A stretch of DNA of 64,000 nt from Gyrodactylus bullatarudis (Eukaryota > Platyhelminthes > Monogenea > Gyrodactylidea > Gyrodactylidae). The stretch's first letter is position 1, and each line of letters opens with the position of its first letter. The position numbers were made by a program, and so were the translations under genes. The DNA is taken from positions 1-64,000 of the forward strand of contig SSNU01000114.1 of assembly GCA_012064415.1 (NCBI GenBank), written 5' to 3'. Positions 13,501-23,600 of this stretch are shown in pieces. The notes under the pieces are model-generated. The model saw only the letters and a list, made by a program, of their open reading frames with translations, had not been told where the DNA came from and did no database searches.

Positions 13501-15814
13501 TAGTCTGTATAGGTCGAGATCTTTATTGCCAATGGAAGGAGCCTTGTTAATTGGGGTACCTCGTTCTTCCATAAACCTATAGAGGTTTGCTATCCAACGA
13601 TCTTTGGCTTCGAAATTTTCCGCAACAACTCCTGATGAGGGTGCATTAGTATTGATGGGTTCACTCGAACTAACTGTTTTATGATTCATGGGTTTTTCAT
13701 TACCAGAATTGTCGAGATATTCATCGTCACTACTGCTAGACTCAGTGGATTCAAGGAAATCGTCTAGATAAATTATAAAGTTGATTTCAAGACAATAGTG
13801 TGAAAATGTAAATGTAAAGCCTACCTGAAGAGGATTCGGATTCATTCTCAGATTCTAGTTTTATGCGTGACTTATTTTTCTTCCCTTCATTCTCAGATGA
13901 GGACAAGTCTGTTTTTATTTTTTTCTTTTTAAAGGGTTTTCGTTCCTCGTCAGAGTTTCCATCTTCATCACTATCCTCGTCTGAAGATATTGACTTGTTA
14001 CTGGAATGAATCGAGAGAATTTAAAATTTTCATCATGAAAAATGTTAGGAACTTACTTGGACTTGCCAGAATCAGATCTTTTATTCTCTGTAAAATAAAA
14101 TGCATTTACAATTTGGAATAAACCAAAGATTTGGATTAGAAAATTAAAATGAAAATAAAAACTCACTCGATTTTGAATTTTTACGAGCTTGTTTCTTTGA
14201 TTCGGAGAAAGATTTTTTCCTATTTCTCGATGTGAGATTGGCGCTAGATGAAGAAACTGGGTTTTTTGGCAACTTGTTGTCTTTTTTCTGGGATAAGTCT
14301 GCTTTCTCCTTTAGTTTAATTGTTTTCAAAATCTTTCTCCAATTGAGTGTCCCGAGATGTGTCTCAACCAATTGGTCATAAGAGCATTCAATTGACTTTG
14401 CATTCCCAGATACTGAAAGCCAGTGAATTGGCAATTGGTGCCGATCATACCACAAGATGGCTCTCTCAAAAGCTACCTGTTGATTGGCAGAATTTTGATG
14501 AGCTAAGTCAACAATGTTGTAACGATTAAGAATTTGGGCATAATTAATTGGAACGACGCAACTATTTTTAAAAGAAAATTATTTTGTTTTGATAATATGA
14601 ATATGATGAGAGTAGCTAGGTATCAATTACACTCACAATTTTCCATCTTTGAAAAATCTAACAAGAACTGAATTTGATTTTGAAGTACGACTTCCACTAT
14701 CATCTTCATACAATGTCTCGTTGCCGGATGTCTTTGAGATTTTACCTGGATCCGCTGATGGTATACAAACTAGAGCAGGTCCTCTTCGTCTACGAGAAGT
14801 TGTATTGCTATCATTCAAGTTTGTACTAGACTGATCTGAAAGTAGTCCTGAACTTGACAGAGAATCTTTAAAAAATTGGGTAAAATATGGGAGAAAAAAT
14901 AAATCTTGATAGCTGTAAACTAACCATTTCCTTTAACGTTAATTGGCATATCAACCATGACAACACGGCCAATGTACTTTTTCAAATGAGGATATTCGGT
15001 TAAAACTTGATGGAATTTTGAATCTTCTTCATTCTCTTTTATGTCATCCTTTGCTTCGCAAACTGATACTTCAACAATTGTCTTCATTTCACTTTCTTCT
15101 GTTTCACTGATATCTTCAAATTGACTTTTGTAAATCTTTTTATTAATGACAGGCTGCTTGAAATGTTCAGGATTGGTGAGGGGTAACTGATCAAGAGATT
15201 CACCTTCCTTAAAATGTCTAGCTCCTTTAATCACTAGTTGGGTTCTCTTTAGACATCTTTTATCACCATCATCAAATACTAAAAGATAAAATTTGAAAGA
15301 ACCTACCGACAGTATACGTGCTCTGATCGACAACCTTTTGGACGATTGCATTCTTTTTGGAATTTGAATCTGACAAACTTTCTTTAGCACTAAGTGGCCA
15401 TTTTATTGAAATAACTGAGTTCACATCAATAGGACCAGCAATGTAATTATTTTTATCAACAATAATATTTTGCTAAAATTTTTATTAATGATTTGAATTA
15501 CTTTTGGGTCATCCTGTAAACAAGCCTTGATTTTAAAGTTAATGTCAACCTTTTCAACAGACGCTTCACAAAATGCTCCACGGTATTTTGCACTGACAGG
15601 TGTACCAACTTGAAGGAATATAGGAAGTGGTTTATCTGTAGAACTGTTATCGTTTATAGAGCTGCCAGAGCTAGCAGCTCCAACTGAGGAAGTCTCGTAA
15701 TTATTAATCTTAAAAAGATGAAAATGATTTATCAAAATGGAGATTTTTGATCAACAAATTTTCATATTATTTTGTTAAGCAATACTAATATAACTGGTGC
15801 TAAATACTTACCAT
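7598..15814 (-). CDS. ARID4: ARID4 (RBBP1-like) chromatin protein: Tudor, ARID, chromo-barrel
   Basis: Nuclear scaffold of Sin3-HDAC type repressor complexes (family knowledge). Nineteen coding exons join to 1694 residues: 15814-15812, 15708-15502, 15472-15307, 15278-14925, 14865-14637, 14561-14167, 14087-14057, 14000-13825, 13763-13495, 12750-12121, 12051-11937, 11879-11698, 11640-11408, 10164-9832, 9769-9429, 9294-9107, 8997-8826, 8737-8407, 8327-7598. Family motifs in order: VGTPVSAKYRGAFCEA (first Tudor), VVFDDGDKRCLKRTQL and LDQLPLTNPEHF, VRFFKDGK, ARID (LYRFMEERGTPINKAP ... NYGGFQRVT ... AAYKKYLY), chromo-barrel (VHYSGWNTRHDE), then AT-hooks (KRKAGRPRK, RPRGRPPGK) and a long acidic Ser-rich tail. 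The first coding exon is the ATG alone; exon 7 is 31 nt. The protein is longer than the roughly 1250-1300 residues of vertebrate ARID4A/B, mainly in the tail. It shares an 85-bp divergent promoter with pICln. Confidence 0.93.
10515..11167. repeat. Foldback (long inverted repeat) element in an ARID4 intron
   Basis: Two arms of about 240 bp (10515-10753 and 10928-11167) are near-perfect reverse complements around a loop of about 174 bp. The arms begin and end with aatattt/aaatatt. No transposase frame is present, so this is a foldback or hairpin MITE. It fills most of the 1.24-kb intron (10165-11407), far longer than most introns of the gene. Confidence 0.88.
12751..13494 (-). other. 744-bp intron splitting the ARID domain
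   Basis: This intron separates the first ARID helices (exon ending LYRLHK) from the NYGGFQRVT half. It is long for this gene, AT-rich, and holds no frame or repeat that I can recognise. Confidence 0.5.
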
Positions 15815-15899
15815 TTTCTAAAAATATTTGAATTTGTGATAAAATTAAAACTAGGAGCTCCAAAAGGGTTTACGCTTTTAAGTTGCAACTTATTTAAAA
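15815..15899. promoter_or_regulatory. Shared divergent promoter, ARID4 / pICln
   Basis: Only 85 bp separate the two start codons, which face away from each other. Both 5' UTRs and the core promoter must fit here or overlap the neighbouring exons. I see no TATA box of standard form. Confidence 0.6.
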
Positions 15900-16426
15900 A
15901 TGCGTGAAAATGGAGATAATGATGTACTAGTTAGCGATATCAAGTTGAAATGTGATACAGTTTCATTTGATGGAACTATTACAGTTTCTTACGAGTATGT
16001 TTGCTATTCATATTTTTCAGGGATATTAAATTCGAAAGTCAATCAATCTCTTTTAATATGAAGCATTCTCAATTGCAAGCTGTCGGCTTGAATTTGGCAG
16101 ACAACGAAAAGCATATACTCATAATTTATGGGGAAGAGATACCATGTCTTTCGAATTCAGAACACGAGGATTCCGATGATCCAGAATTTCCTCCTAATTT
16201 GCATATGAAATTCATTCACTCTGATGAAGCTCAATTAAATAGATTAAAGACAAAGATAACTCATTACATGTCTTTGAATACTGAAATGCCGGATAGTGAC
16301 AGTGGCAATGATGAGTTCATATATTGCGAAGGAGAAGAGGATCCTATATATCATAATGGAGTTGAGTATACAAACGGAGACGGAGATTTTATTGACGAAC
16401 AATTTGAAGACGATGATATGAACTGA
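15900..16426 (+). CDS. CLNS1A: Methylosome subunit pICln (Sm protein assembly chaperone)
   Basis: Two exons (15900-15994 and 16021-16426) give 166 residues; the intron is just 26 bp. pICln holds Sm proteins in a ring intermediate and presents them to PRMT5 before SMN loading (family knowledge). Matches to the family: a PH-like start with CDTVSFDGTITV and FESQSISFNMKHSQLQAVG, an acidic loop (HEDSDDPEF), and the C-terminal acidic signature DEQFEDDDMN, comparable with the GQFEDADVDH end of the vertebrate protein. It is shorter than the vertebrate protein (about 237 residues), lacking much of the acidic middle. The ATG at 15900 is the only start that fits. AATAAA at 16451-16456 is a likely poly(A) signal, 96 bp before the converging NME5 stop. 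Confidence 0.82.
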
Positions 16427-16521
16427 GTTTACTGAGTCAGCATTTTTTATAATAAATTATTTTTATAATTTAATCAAGCAATACACTTTTACTATACTAA
16501 AGTTCCGCAATTTAACTTGAG

Positions 16522-17100
16522 CTAACATGTTTGGTTAGATATAGAAGGCTTCTTGGGATTGTTTTTTGAAAGCCACTCCGAGAGCCAAATTATGGGATCC
16601 TTCGGCTTCGATACACATACTTTAATGAGACCTCGTAGTAAAGTTGGATATAAATTTTCTGTTAAGTAGTTTCTTATTTTCTCGTTCGAAGGTAAATTTT
16701 CTACTAATGTGTGAGGGAAAAAAATATTCCTATCTCTTTCAAAAGATTTAGAGTTCTGAGAGCAATACATTATTCTATTGAAGTGATCTTCTCCGGTTCC
16801 AAACTGTTCAGTTAACATAGCTTCAACTTTTTTCATATGATCAATTGCATCATTTCTAGCCAGTGTCATAACAGTAATATAGTTTGAGGATACATAAGTT
16901 ATGAATTCATCAAACCAAAATTTTCCTGAATTATGACAAAAAATATCAGTAGCTTGATCTTTTGTTAATTGGACATGTTTCTTAGATACTGTAATAAAAA
17001 GTTCTTGCTTAAACAAAATCTCAATATCCTCAAGCTTATTGAGAAAATCCGGAAAGATTATCACAAGGGTAATTTCCAAATCAATCCGTCTTGACAACAT
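16522..17100 (-). CDS. NME5: NME5-like NDP-kinase-fold protein with Dpy-30 motif, catalytic His lost
   Basis: A single exon encodes 192 residues. The NDPK fold occupies about residues 8-140 (LVIIFPDFLNK ... VMTLARNDAIDHMKKV), followed by a Dpy-30-type dimerisation motif (about 142-185: YLTENLYPTLLRGLIKVC, IIWLSEWLSKNNP). This domain order and length match NME5, a radial-spoke protein of motile cilia and sperm (about 212 residues in mammals). Aligning NRIMYCSQNSKSFERD with the family's NALHGSND segment puts Tyr where the phosphorylated His should be, so kinase activity is not expected. A structural axonemal role is inferred. The gene converges on pICln and diverges from the next gene over 158 bp. 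Confidence 0.85.
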   Translation of the reverse strand: MLSRRIDLEITLVIIFPDFLNKLEDIEILFKQELFITVSKKHVQLTKDQATDIFCHNSGKFWFDEFITYVSSNYITVMTLARNDAIDHMKKVEAMLTEQFGTGEDHFNRIMYCSQNSKSFERDRNIFFPHTLVENLPSNEKIRNYLTENLYPTLLRGLIKVCVSKPKDPIIWLSEWLSKNNPKKPSISNQTC

Positions 17101-17258
17101 AATGTTATTTACGAGTTCACGCTCAAAAAGTTAAAAGAAGTGTTCGTGATAATAAAACTTATGTTTATTCAATTCGAATTTTCAAAAATTTCAATCAGTG
17201 ACAATCAGATTGAATTAATCATATCATTGATTGAAAACCAAAAGCAGTTTATTAAATA
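17101..17258. promoter_or_regulatory. Shared divergent promoter, NME5 / unknown gene
   Basis: The 158 bp between the two start codons contain several AATCA/TGATT runs but no clear TATA box. Both genes must start transcription within or very near it. Confidence 0.5.
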
Positions 17259-19268
17259 ATGCTAACTATATCTAAAATAATACGATCCAACTTTAATCTG
17301 AGGATGTTTAAATCTTCCTCAGGTAGTCAGTCAAAGAATGTCAATTCTTTAATGTCCAGTTTTGAATCTTCTGTCATATCAGACGCCAAATTAATTTCTA
17401 ATTCCAAAACAAAAAATATTTTGAGATCTTTGAACATTTACACAGATGGAAATTGTACATTTATATTTGCTGATGAAAATAAATCTAATATTCCTCAAGA
17501 ACTCAAGCCAAAAATCAGTCAACTTGTTTCTCAGCACAGATTTTTTTCCAATCGGCAAAATATTGTTTTACTAGGCTTTTTGAAGCATTTTAATGATTTC
17601 AGCAATCTGAATAAAATTCTCTGGACTCTAAAACACGAATTTGATGACTTGGACAACGTTCAGATAGTTTGTCTTTCTTCAATAATTCATCAAGTGAAAA
17701 ATACGTTATCCTCATCCGAATTGAAAAACACAGAAATCGATGATCTCACTAAAAATCTCGAGCAACTAGAAGAACTCATTTTGAGAAAATTCACGCAAAA
17801 TCTTGTAACTTGAAAATTTCTTAACTTAATAAGGTTGAATTTCAGCTCTTGGGATTGACTCCCTTTATTCTTATGGTCCGAAACACTATTCCTTTGATTG
17901 ATAAAGATGACAAAATTTTATTACAAATCTCCCGTATTTTAGCTACAAATGTTGTTGAATTCTACAAGGAAATCAACAGCCAATCTATATTGCTCTTATT
18001 TGAACTTGATCAGAGTTTAAATTTACCAACCACCATTTTGAAGAGGATTATAAAGGCAATTCGAAAGAAATTAAAAAGAATTGAAGCTACCAAAAGCCCC
18101 TTTCTCCTTAAACACGTTGTCGATCAACTCAGAACATTTCACAACTTTTTCAATGGTCATTTAAAGAATGATGTGAAAGGTTGGACTAGTCTAGAGGATA
18201 ACTTGAGCTCCTACGAAGGTCGTTATTTTGCAGAGAATTTTTTCCACTCCAAAGATAAATTCTGGTTATTCGAAGATGATATTGTTCAGCAAATTTTTGC
18301 AGATATATCCAATTTTGATTCTTACCTCGGGCAGATGGAACTGAATCAAAAAGAAGTGACAGAATACAAGGCTGACGTTATAGTAATGTTTATTTTAATT
18401 ACATATTCTCCTTCCTAGAATTATCTAACTCTTTTGGGAAATCATCCTTCACATGAATACAACAGAATGGCTAAGGATAATAACGGATATCCCAGACCCT
18501 TTTTACCATTGATAACTCCAATAGAGAGTGATGATATTTCCCTCTTCAAGGACTACCTTCTCAACTCTTGCATCAATGACCACGGGGAGTATTTACAAAA
18601 TTATGTTGCTCATGATACAAAGTTGAATGATCAAGTGACCCTGTTACCAAGAAGTGATTGGCAATTTTACTACAGAATGGTCAATCATGACAAAACATGT
18701 CTCTCTCAATTAACCGATCAAGATGACGTCAGGATATCACGTCAGTATATCTATCTAAAACATGACATTGTTGACTGCATGATAAGAAACGTCCAGAATA
18801 GAATTGAAGTTTTGGAGAATATCAGTTTTTCACCGTTCTCCTCCCTGTCAGTCGATGGAAATAGATTTTTCTCGGGTAAGTTTTCTAATTGACAACTTTT
18901 CCGCTTAGATGTAATTATTAAGGTCGAGTCGAGAAAAACCCCAGGAATGTTCAAATATGGCTTATGTTTTGTCATCTCCCATAGAGATATGAGAATTAAC
19001 AGGCCGATTTCAGTGTTTTTAAATTTCTACCTCAAAAAACTCGAATCTCTTTCAGGTCTCCGAGAAATTCCCATCTTTGTAGTAAGCATTGATTGATTTT
19101 AATTGAGTTAATTTCTAGTACTATCACAACGAATATCTGATTGAAAATAAAGCGAGGAATCTTCTAGACTCGTTTCTATTGACAGTTGGAAATAAAATTA
19201 ATAAAAATCCAAATCTTTATAGTGAAACAGATCTCGAATTATTAACTTTGGACAAAATTATCTCCTAA
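17259..19268 (+). CDS. Unknown helical protein, possibly FASTK/RAP-like mitochondrial
   Basis: Five exons (17259-17804, 17846-18382, 18419-18875, 18909-19081, 19119-19268) join in frame to 620 residues. I do not recognise a catalytic motif. The N-terminus (MLTISKIIRSNFNLRMFKSS) is basic, hydroxylated and lacks acidic residues, as in mitochondrial presequences. Residues of about 90-330 look like repeated amphipathic helices (for example LNKILWTLKHEFDDLDNVQI). Near the end, REIPIFVYYHNEYLIENKAR could be a RAP-like fold. Size and order resemble FAST-kinase-domain proteins (mitochondrial RNA handling), but this is a weak guess. It may be cotranscribed with FAHD1, whose first exon begins 104 bp after its stop. 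Confidence 0.6.
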
Positions 19269-19372
19269 TAAATCATTTGTACATTTATATTGTGTTAATA
19301 AATCCCTTCAACTATGAAACGTTTTCTCTTGATAATTTAGTTGGTAAACAACCATAAACAACTTTTATTTAG
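19269..19372 (+). promoter_or_regulatory. Short tandem spacer with poly(A) signal and candidate trans-splice acceptor
   Basis: AATAAA occurs at 19267-19272 and 19297-19302. About 70 bp later a pyrimidine-rich tract ends in tttatttag (AG at 19371-19372), directly before the FAHD1 frame. There is no ATG here that can be cis-spliced in phase to FAHD1. The arrangement (poly(A) signal, short gap, acceptor) is what is seen between genes of a trans-spliced polycistron. Confidence 0.5.
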
Positions 19373-20118
19373 ATCACTAAGGTCGGTCAAGGATGTACAA
19401 AAATAGTAGCAGTTGCTCGAAACTATGTAGAGCATGCAAGAGAAATGAACTCATCTGTACCGAGTAAACCTGTGGTTTTTCTCAAAGGTGTCAATTCTCT
19501 TGTTCATCAACCCGATTCAATTATCGTTAGTCACCAAAGTTGTATAAAATTGATAATTAGAAATAAATTTACCGTTTAATCTAGATACCCCAAGAATCTC
19601 AGGATTTGAATTACGAGGTTGAACTCGGCTTCGTAATAGGAGAAAAGGTCAAGAGAGTAGAGCCCAAGAATGTAAAAAATTGTTTATCAGGATTCTTCAT
19701 ATCTCTAGATATGACTGAGAGAAATCTGCAGGCTTTCTTTAAAAAGAACTCACTCCCATGGACTCTGTCGAAATCCTTTGACACGTCATGCCCAGTTGGA
19801 GATTTTCTGTCTATTGATAAAATGCCAAAAGCATTATTAGAAGAACCATTCTTTACTACTGACGAGAAGGAGCACTTGGAAATATGGCTTAAAGTGAATG
19901 GAGTGGTAAAACAGAAGGACTCGACAAATCTCATGGTTCATAGTCCCGTTAAGATAGTATCAATGATAAGTCAATTCATGACCTTGGAAAAGGGTGATTT
20001 AATTTTAACTGGTACTCCGAAAGGAATAGGCTCGGTTAAAGAAGGTGATGTTATAGAGGCAGGTATTTCTGGTCTATCACAAATAAAATTTAACGTAACA
20101 AAGGAACACAATCGTTGA
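19373..20118 (+). CDS. FAHD1: FAHD1 acylpyruvase / oxaloacetate decarboxylase
   Basis: Two exons (19373-19525, 19585-20118) encode 228 residues without a genomic start codon; vertebrate FAHD1 has about 224. FAHD1 hydrolyses acylpyruvates and decarboxylates oxaloacetate, mainly in mitochondria (family knowledge). Motifs: VAVARNYVEHAREM (family GRNYxxH), metal ligands EVELG and SLDMTERN, PWTLSKSFDTSCPVG, and LILTGTPKGIGSVKEGD. An insertion of about 10 residues follows SIDKMPKALLEE. The frame is closed by TAG immediately upstream of position 19373, overlapping the acceptor AG, so the exon must be spliced to something that supplies the AUG. It converges on SNRPE with 71 bp between stops. Confidence 0.88.
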
Positions 20119-20189
20119 CACTGATACAGAATATTAATTCAGTAGCATTCAAAGAGTTGAAAGTAAAAATTTATTATCAAAATGCAAGT

Positions 20190-20513
20190 TATTGATCAAG
20201 ACTTTGTACAAGAGAAACATTTTCACCTTTCAATAAAATTCTTCCCAAATTTCTCTTCTCATTCGACTTCATGTTAACTTCACAGGCATCTGTCACGACA
20301 AAGTTCATGTACTCATCGAAACCCTATAATTCATAAAAGTTGACTTAATTAACTTACAGCTATTCTTCCTTCGATTCTCATGTTAACTATTTCACAAAGC
20401 CAGAACTGAACGCGATTTTTTGATTGTAGGAAGGAATACAGTACGCTCTAGAATATAAATAAATGTCTTACAATAGGCTGGACGACGGCCTTCTTCTTTG
20501 ATTGCTTGTTCAT
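20190..20513 (-). CDS. SNRPE: Small nuclear ribonucleoprotein E (Sm E)
   Basis: Three small exons (20513-20472, 20447-20358, about 20323-20190) give about 88 residues, close to the 92 of human Sm E. Sm E is one of the seven proteins of the ring on spliceosomal snRNAs. Sm motif 1 is plain (RVQFWLCEIVNMRIEG ... GFDEYMNFVV, then DACEV) and Sm motif 2 is GRILLKGENVSLVQS. The start MNKQSKKKAVVQPI matches the family's VMVQPI. Introns are about 24 and 34 bp. The introns break the gene into pieces too short for simple frame finding. AATAAA on the minus strand (20171-20176) begins 14 bp past the stop. My exon 3 boundary may be off by one base. Confidence 0.93.
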
Positions 20514-20648
20514 TATCGTCGAAATTTCAAATTTAATAGATGTTTAAACTAAAATAAAACACTTTTCTAAAAATTGTTTTAATTATGAACTTTTAAATTC
20601 CATTTTCTAATTTCTGAATAAAGTTGAAATTTTCATGAAAAAATAACA
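20514..20648. promoter_or_regulatory. Shared divergent promoter, SNRPE / BRM
   Basis: 135 bp separate the start codons of SNRPE (-) and the Brahma homologue (+). The spacer is very AT-rich, with no distinct element that I can name. Confidence 0.55.
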
Positions 20649-23600
20649 ATGTCAACTCCGGATATTAGCGATAAAAATGAGAAAAAAGATTGTCCTTTCC
20701 TCAAAGATCAATTGCTTCAGCTGAGAGCTCAAATTAACACGTATAGATTACTATCCAAGGGGCAACCAGTTCCAGATCAATTGTTATCCGCAGCTGAAGG
20801 GAAAATATTTCCTCAAGGAAACATATTTGACAGATCAAATGTATCTTTCATGGGTCCCCAATCAAATGCCAATTTGATTCTCGCTAATACCAGGACTGTC
20901 GGTCGAAGTCGTTTAACTCCAAATCAACGTCTACAATTAATTGATCCTGTTGAACTTCTTAAAGAGCGTGAACAACGAATTCAAACTAGAATGGCTCAAA
21001 GAATTAAACAACTTTCAGATGCCTCACTCACGTGTACACCAGATCAGCGCACTAAACTTCAAATTGAATTGAAAGCTTTACGATTGATAAATCTTCAAAA
21101 ACAGTTACGTTACGATCTACTTTCTGGAATGAAACAAGACACAACTCTCGAAACCGCTCTCAACATCAACGTTTATCGCAGACCAAAGAAGCAAGGCCTT
21201 AGAGAAGCACGTTTCACTGAACGACTCGAGAAGCAGATGAAACACGAACAGGAGAAAAGACGTAGACAGAAACATCAAGAATTTCTCAGTGCTGTTCTTA
21301 GTCATGCTAAAGACTTTAGAGAATTTTACCGTAATGCTAATCAAAAGATGAGCAAAGTCAACAAAGCGATTCTTAATTACAAAGCCAATGCTGAGCGTGA
21401 TAAGAAAAAGGAACAAGAACGTTTGGAACGTGAGCGTATGCGACGTCTCATGGCTGAAGATGAAGAAGGATATAGAAATCTTATCGATGAACAAAAAGAT
21501 CAACGTCTTCATTACCTGCTTACTCAGACTGATGAATTTATAACTAATCTTACTAAGCTTGTCAAAGACCATAAGCGTGAGCAGACATCCAAAAAAGTTA
21601 AGGAGAAACAGAAAAGAAAGCAAGAATCCGTTGAAAACTTTCTCGTTAATGCTTGTAATAAATATCGAGCAAAGGCATTGAAAATTGTCATGGCTGGGCA
21701 GGAAACACCTAGTTATGCTCATACAATTCCACCGGCTGGTTCTGTTCCAGATGAAATCCTGCAAATATCCAAAGATATTCTCAATAATAAACAACCAAGT
21801 GCTAACATTCAAATTCCACAAGTTCATGTCCCAGTTATTAACAATACCACAAAGGAAATTCATCAAGATGAAGCTGCCCCTCTAGCCAGTGCACTAGTTA
21901 CTTGGTTGAGCGAGAATCAAGGTTGGAGTGTAAGTTTTTCTAATAAAATTTGCATTTATTTATCCTAAATTTCGCGAAATATTTATATAGATTGCACCCA
22001 CCGATTCAACAGGAGCTGTTTTATCGGATCTCATTGAAAGCGATGATGAAATGAATTCTGAAAGCCGTAGAAAAGGAGAAGAAGATATGGAAGACGATGA
22101 CGATGAACTTCATGTGGGCACAGAAGATGATGAGTACAACAAGACGGAAGCCAATGCCCCTCAATCCTACTACACTCTGGCTCACGCTATTCGCGAAGAG
22201 GTTAAAGAGCAAGCAAGCATCATGGTACACGGTAAACTTAAAGAATATCAGCTCAGGGGATTAGAATGGCTTGTTTCCCTCTACAATAACAATCTAAACG
22301 GTATTCTTGCTGATGAAATGGGTTTGGGTAAGACTATTCAGACAATCGGTCTCATCACCTATCTCATGGAAAAGAAGAGAGTTAACGGACCTTTCCTCAT
22401 CATTGTTCCTCTATCTGTCATGTCGAATTGGTCTTTGGAATTTGACAGATGGAGTCCCAGTGTAGTGAAAATTCTCTATAAAGGTAGTCCCCAAAACAGG
22501 AGGAATCTTCAGGCTCAAATCAAAGCTTCACGTTTCAATGTACTCTTGACTACGTATGAGTACATTATCAAGGATAAGGCCATCTTGGCAAAAATCAAAT
22601 GGAAATACATGATCATTGATGAAGGTCATAGGATGAAAAATCATCATTGTAAATTGACCCAAATTCTCAATGGTTACTATATTGCCCCTTATCGACTCCT
22701 TCTCACCGGTACACCATTGCAAAATAAACTTCCTGAATTGTGGGCCCTTCTCAATTTTTTATTGCCGACAATTTTCGAGAGTGTTAGCACATTTGAGCAA
22801 TGGTTCAATGCTCCGTTTGCCGCTGGTGAAAAGATGGAGTTGAATAGTGAGGAAACCTTGCTCATTATCCGGCGTCTTCACAAAGTTCTTAGACCCTTTT
22901 TGCTGAGAAGATTGAAGAAGGAAGTCGAGAGCCAACTTCCCGATAAAGTAGAATATGTTATCAGATGTGAAATGTCTGCTTTACAGCGTAATTTATACCA
23001 GCATATGCAGGATAAGGGTGTAATTCTAACTGATGGCTCTGAGAAAGATAACAAAGGTAAAGGTGGTGCTAGAACCCTTATGAATACAATTATGCAGTTG
23101 AGAAAGATTTGCAACCATCCTTTCATGTTTGAACATATTGAACAGGCAATGGCTGAGAATCTATTCATGGCCCAATACAATAACAACCCACCCAGTTCAT
23201 TGCCGGTACCGACTCAGGTGGAAGGAAAAATGCTCTACCGGGTTAGTGGTAAATTCGAACTCCTGGATCGTATTCTACCCAAGTTAAAGGCTACTGGCCA
23301 TAGAGCACTTATTTTTTGTCAAATGACTAGTCTCATGACAATCATGCAGGATTACTTTGATTATCGAAACTTTAAATACTTACGCCTTGATGGTACTACA
23401 AAGTGTGATGATCGTGGTAATCTTTTGGCTATGTTCAATAGTAAAGAAGAGGATTATTTCATTTTTCTCCTCAGTACTCGTGCTGGTGGTTTAGGCTTGA
23501 ATTTGCAAACAGCCGATACTGTTATTATTTTTGATTCTGACTGGAATCCCCATCAAGATCTTCAGGCTCAAGATCGTGCTCACAGAATCGGTCAAAAAAA

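Noticed and set aside
21117..21866. Long minus-strand frame of 249 codons opposite BRM exon 1
   Set aside because: It mirrors the HSA coding exon; its hydrophobic composition is the antisense of a Lys/Glu/Arg-rich coiled region, and it has no family features.
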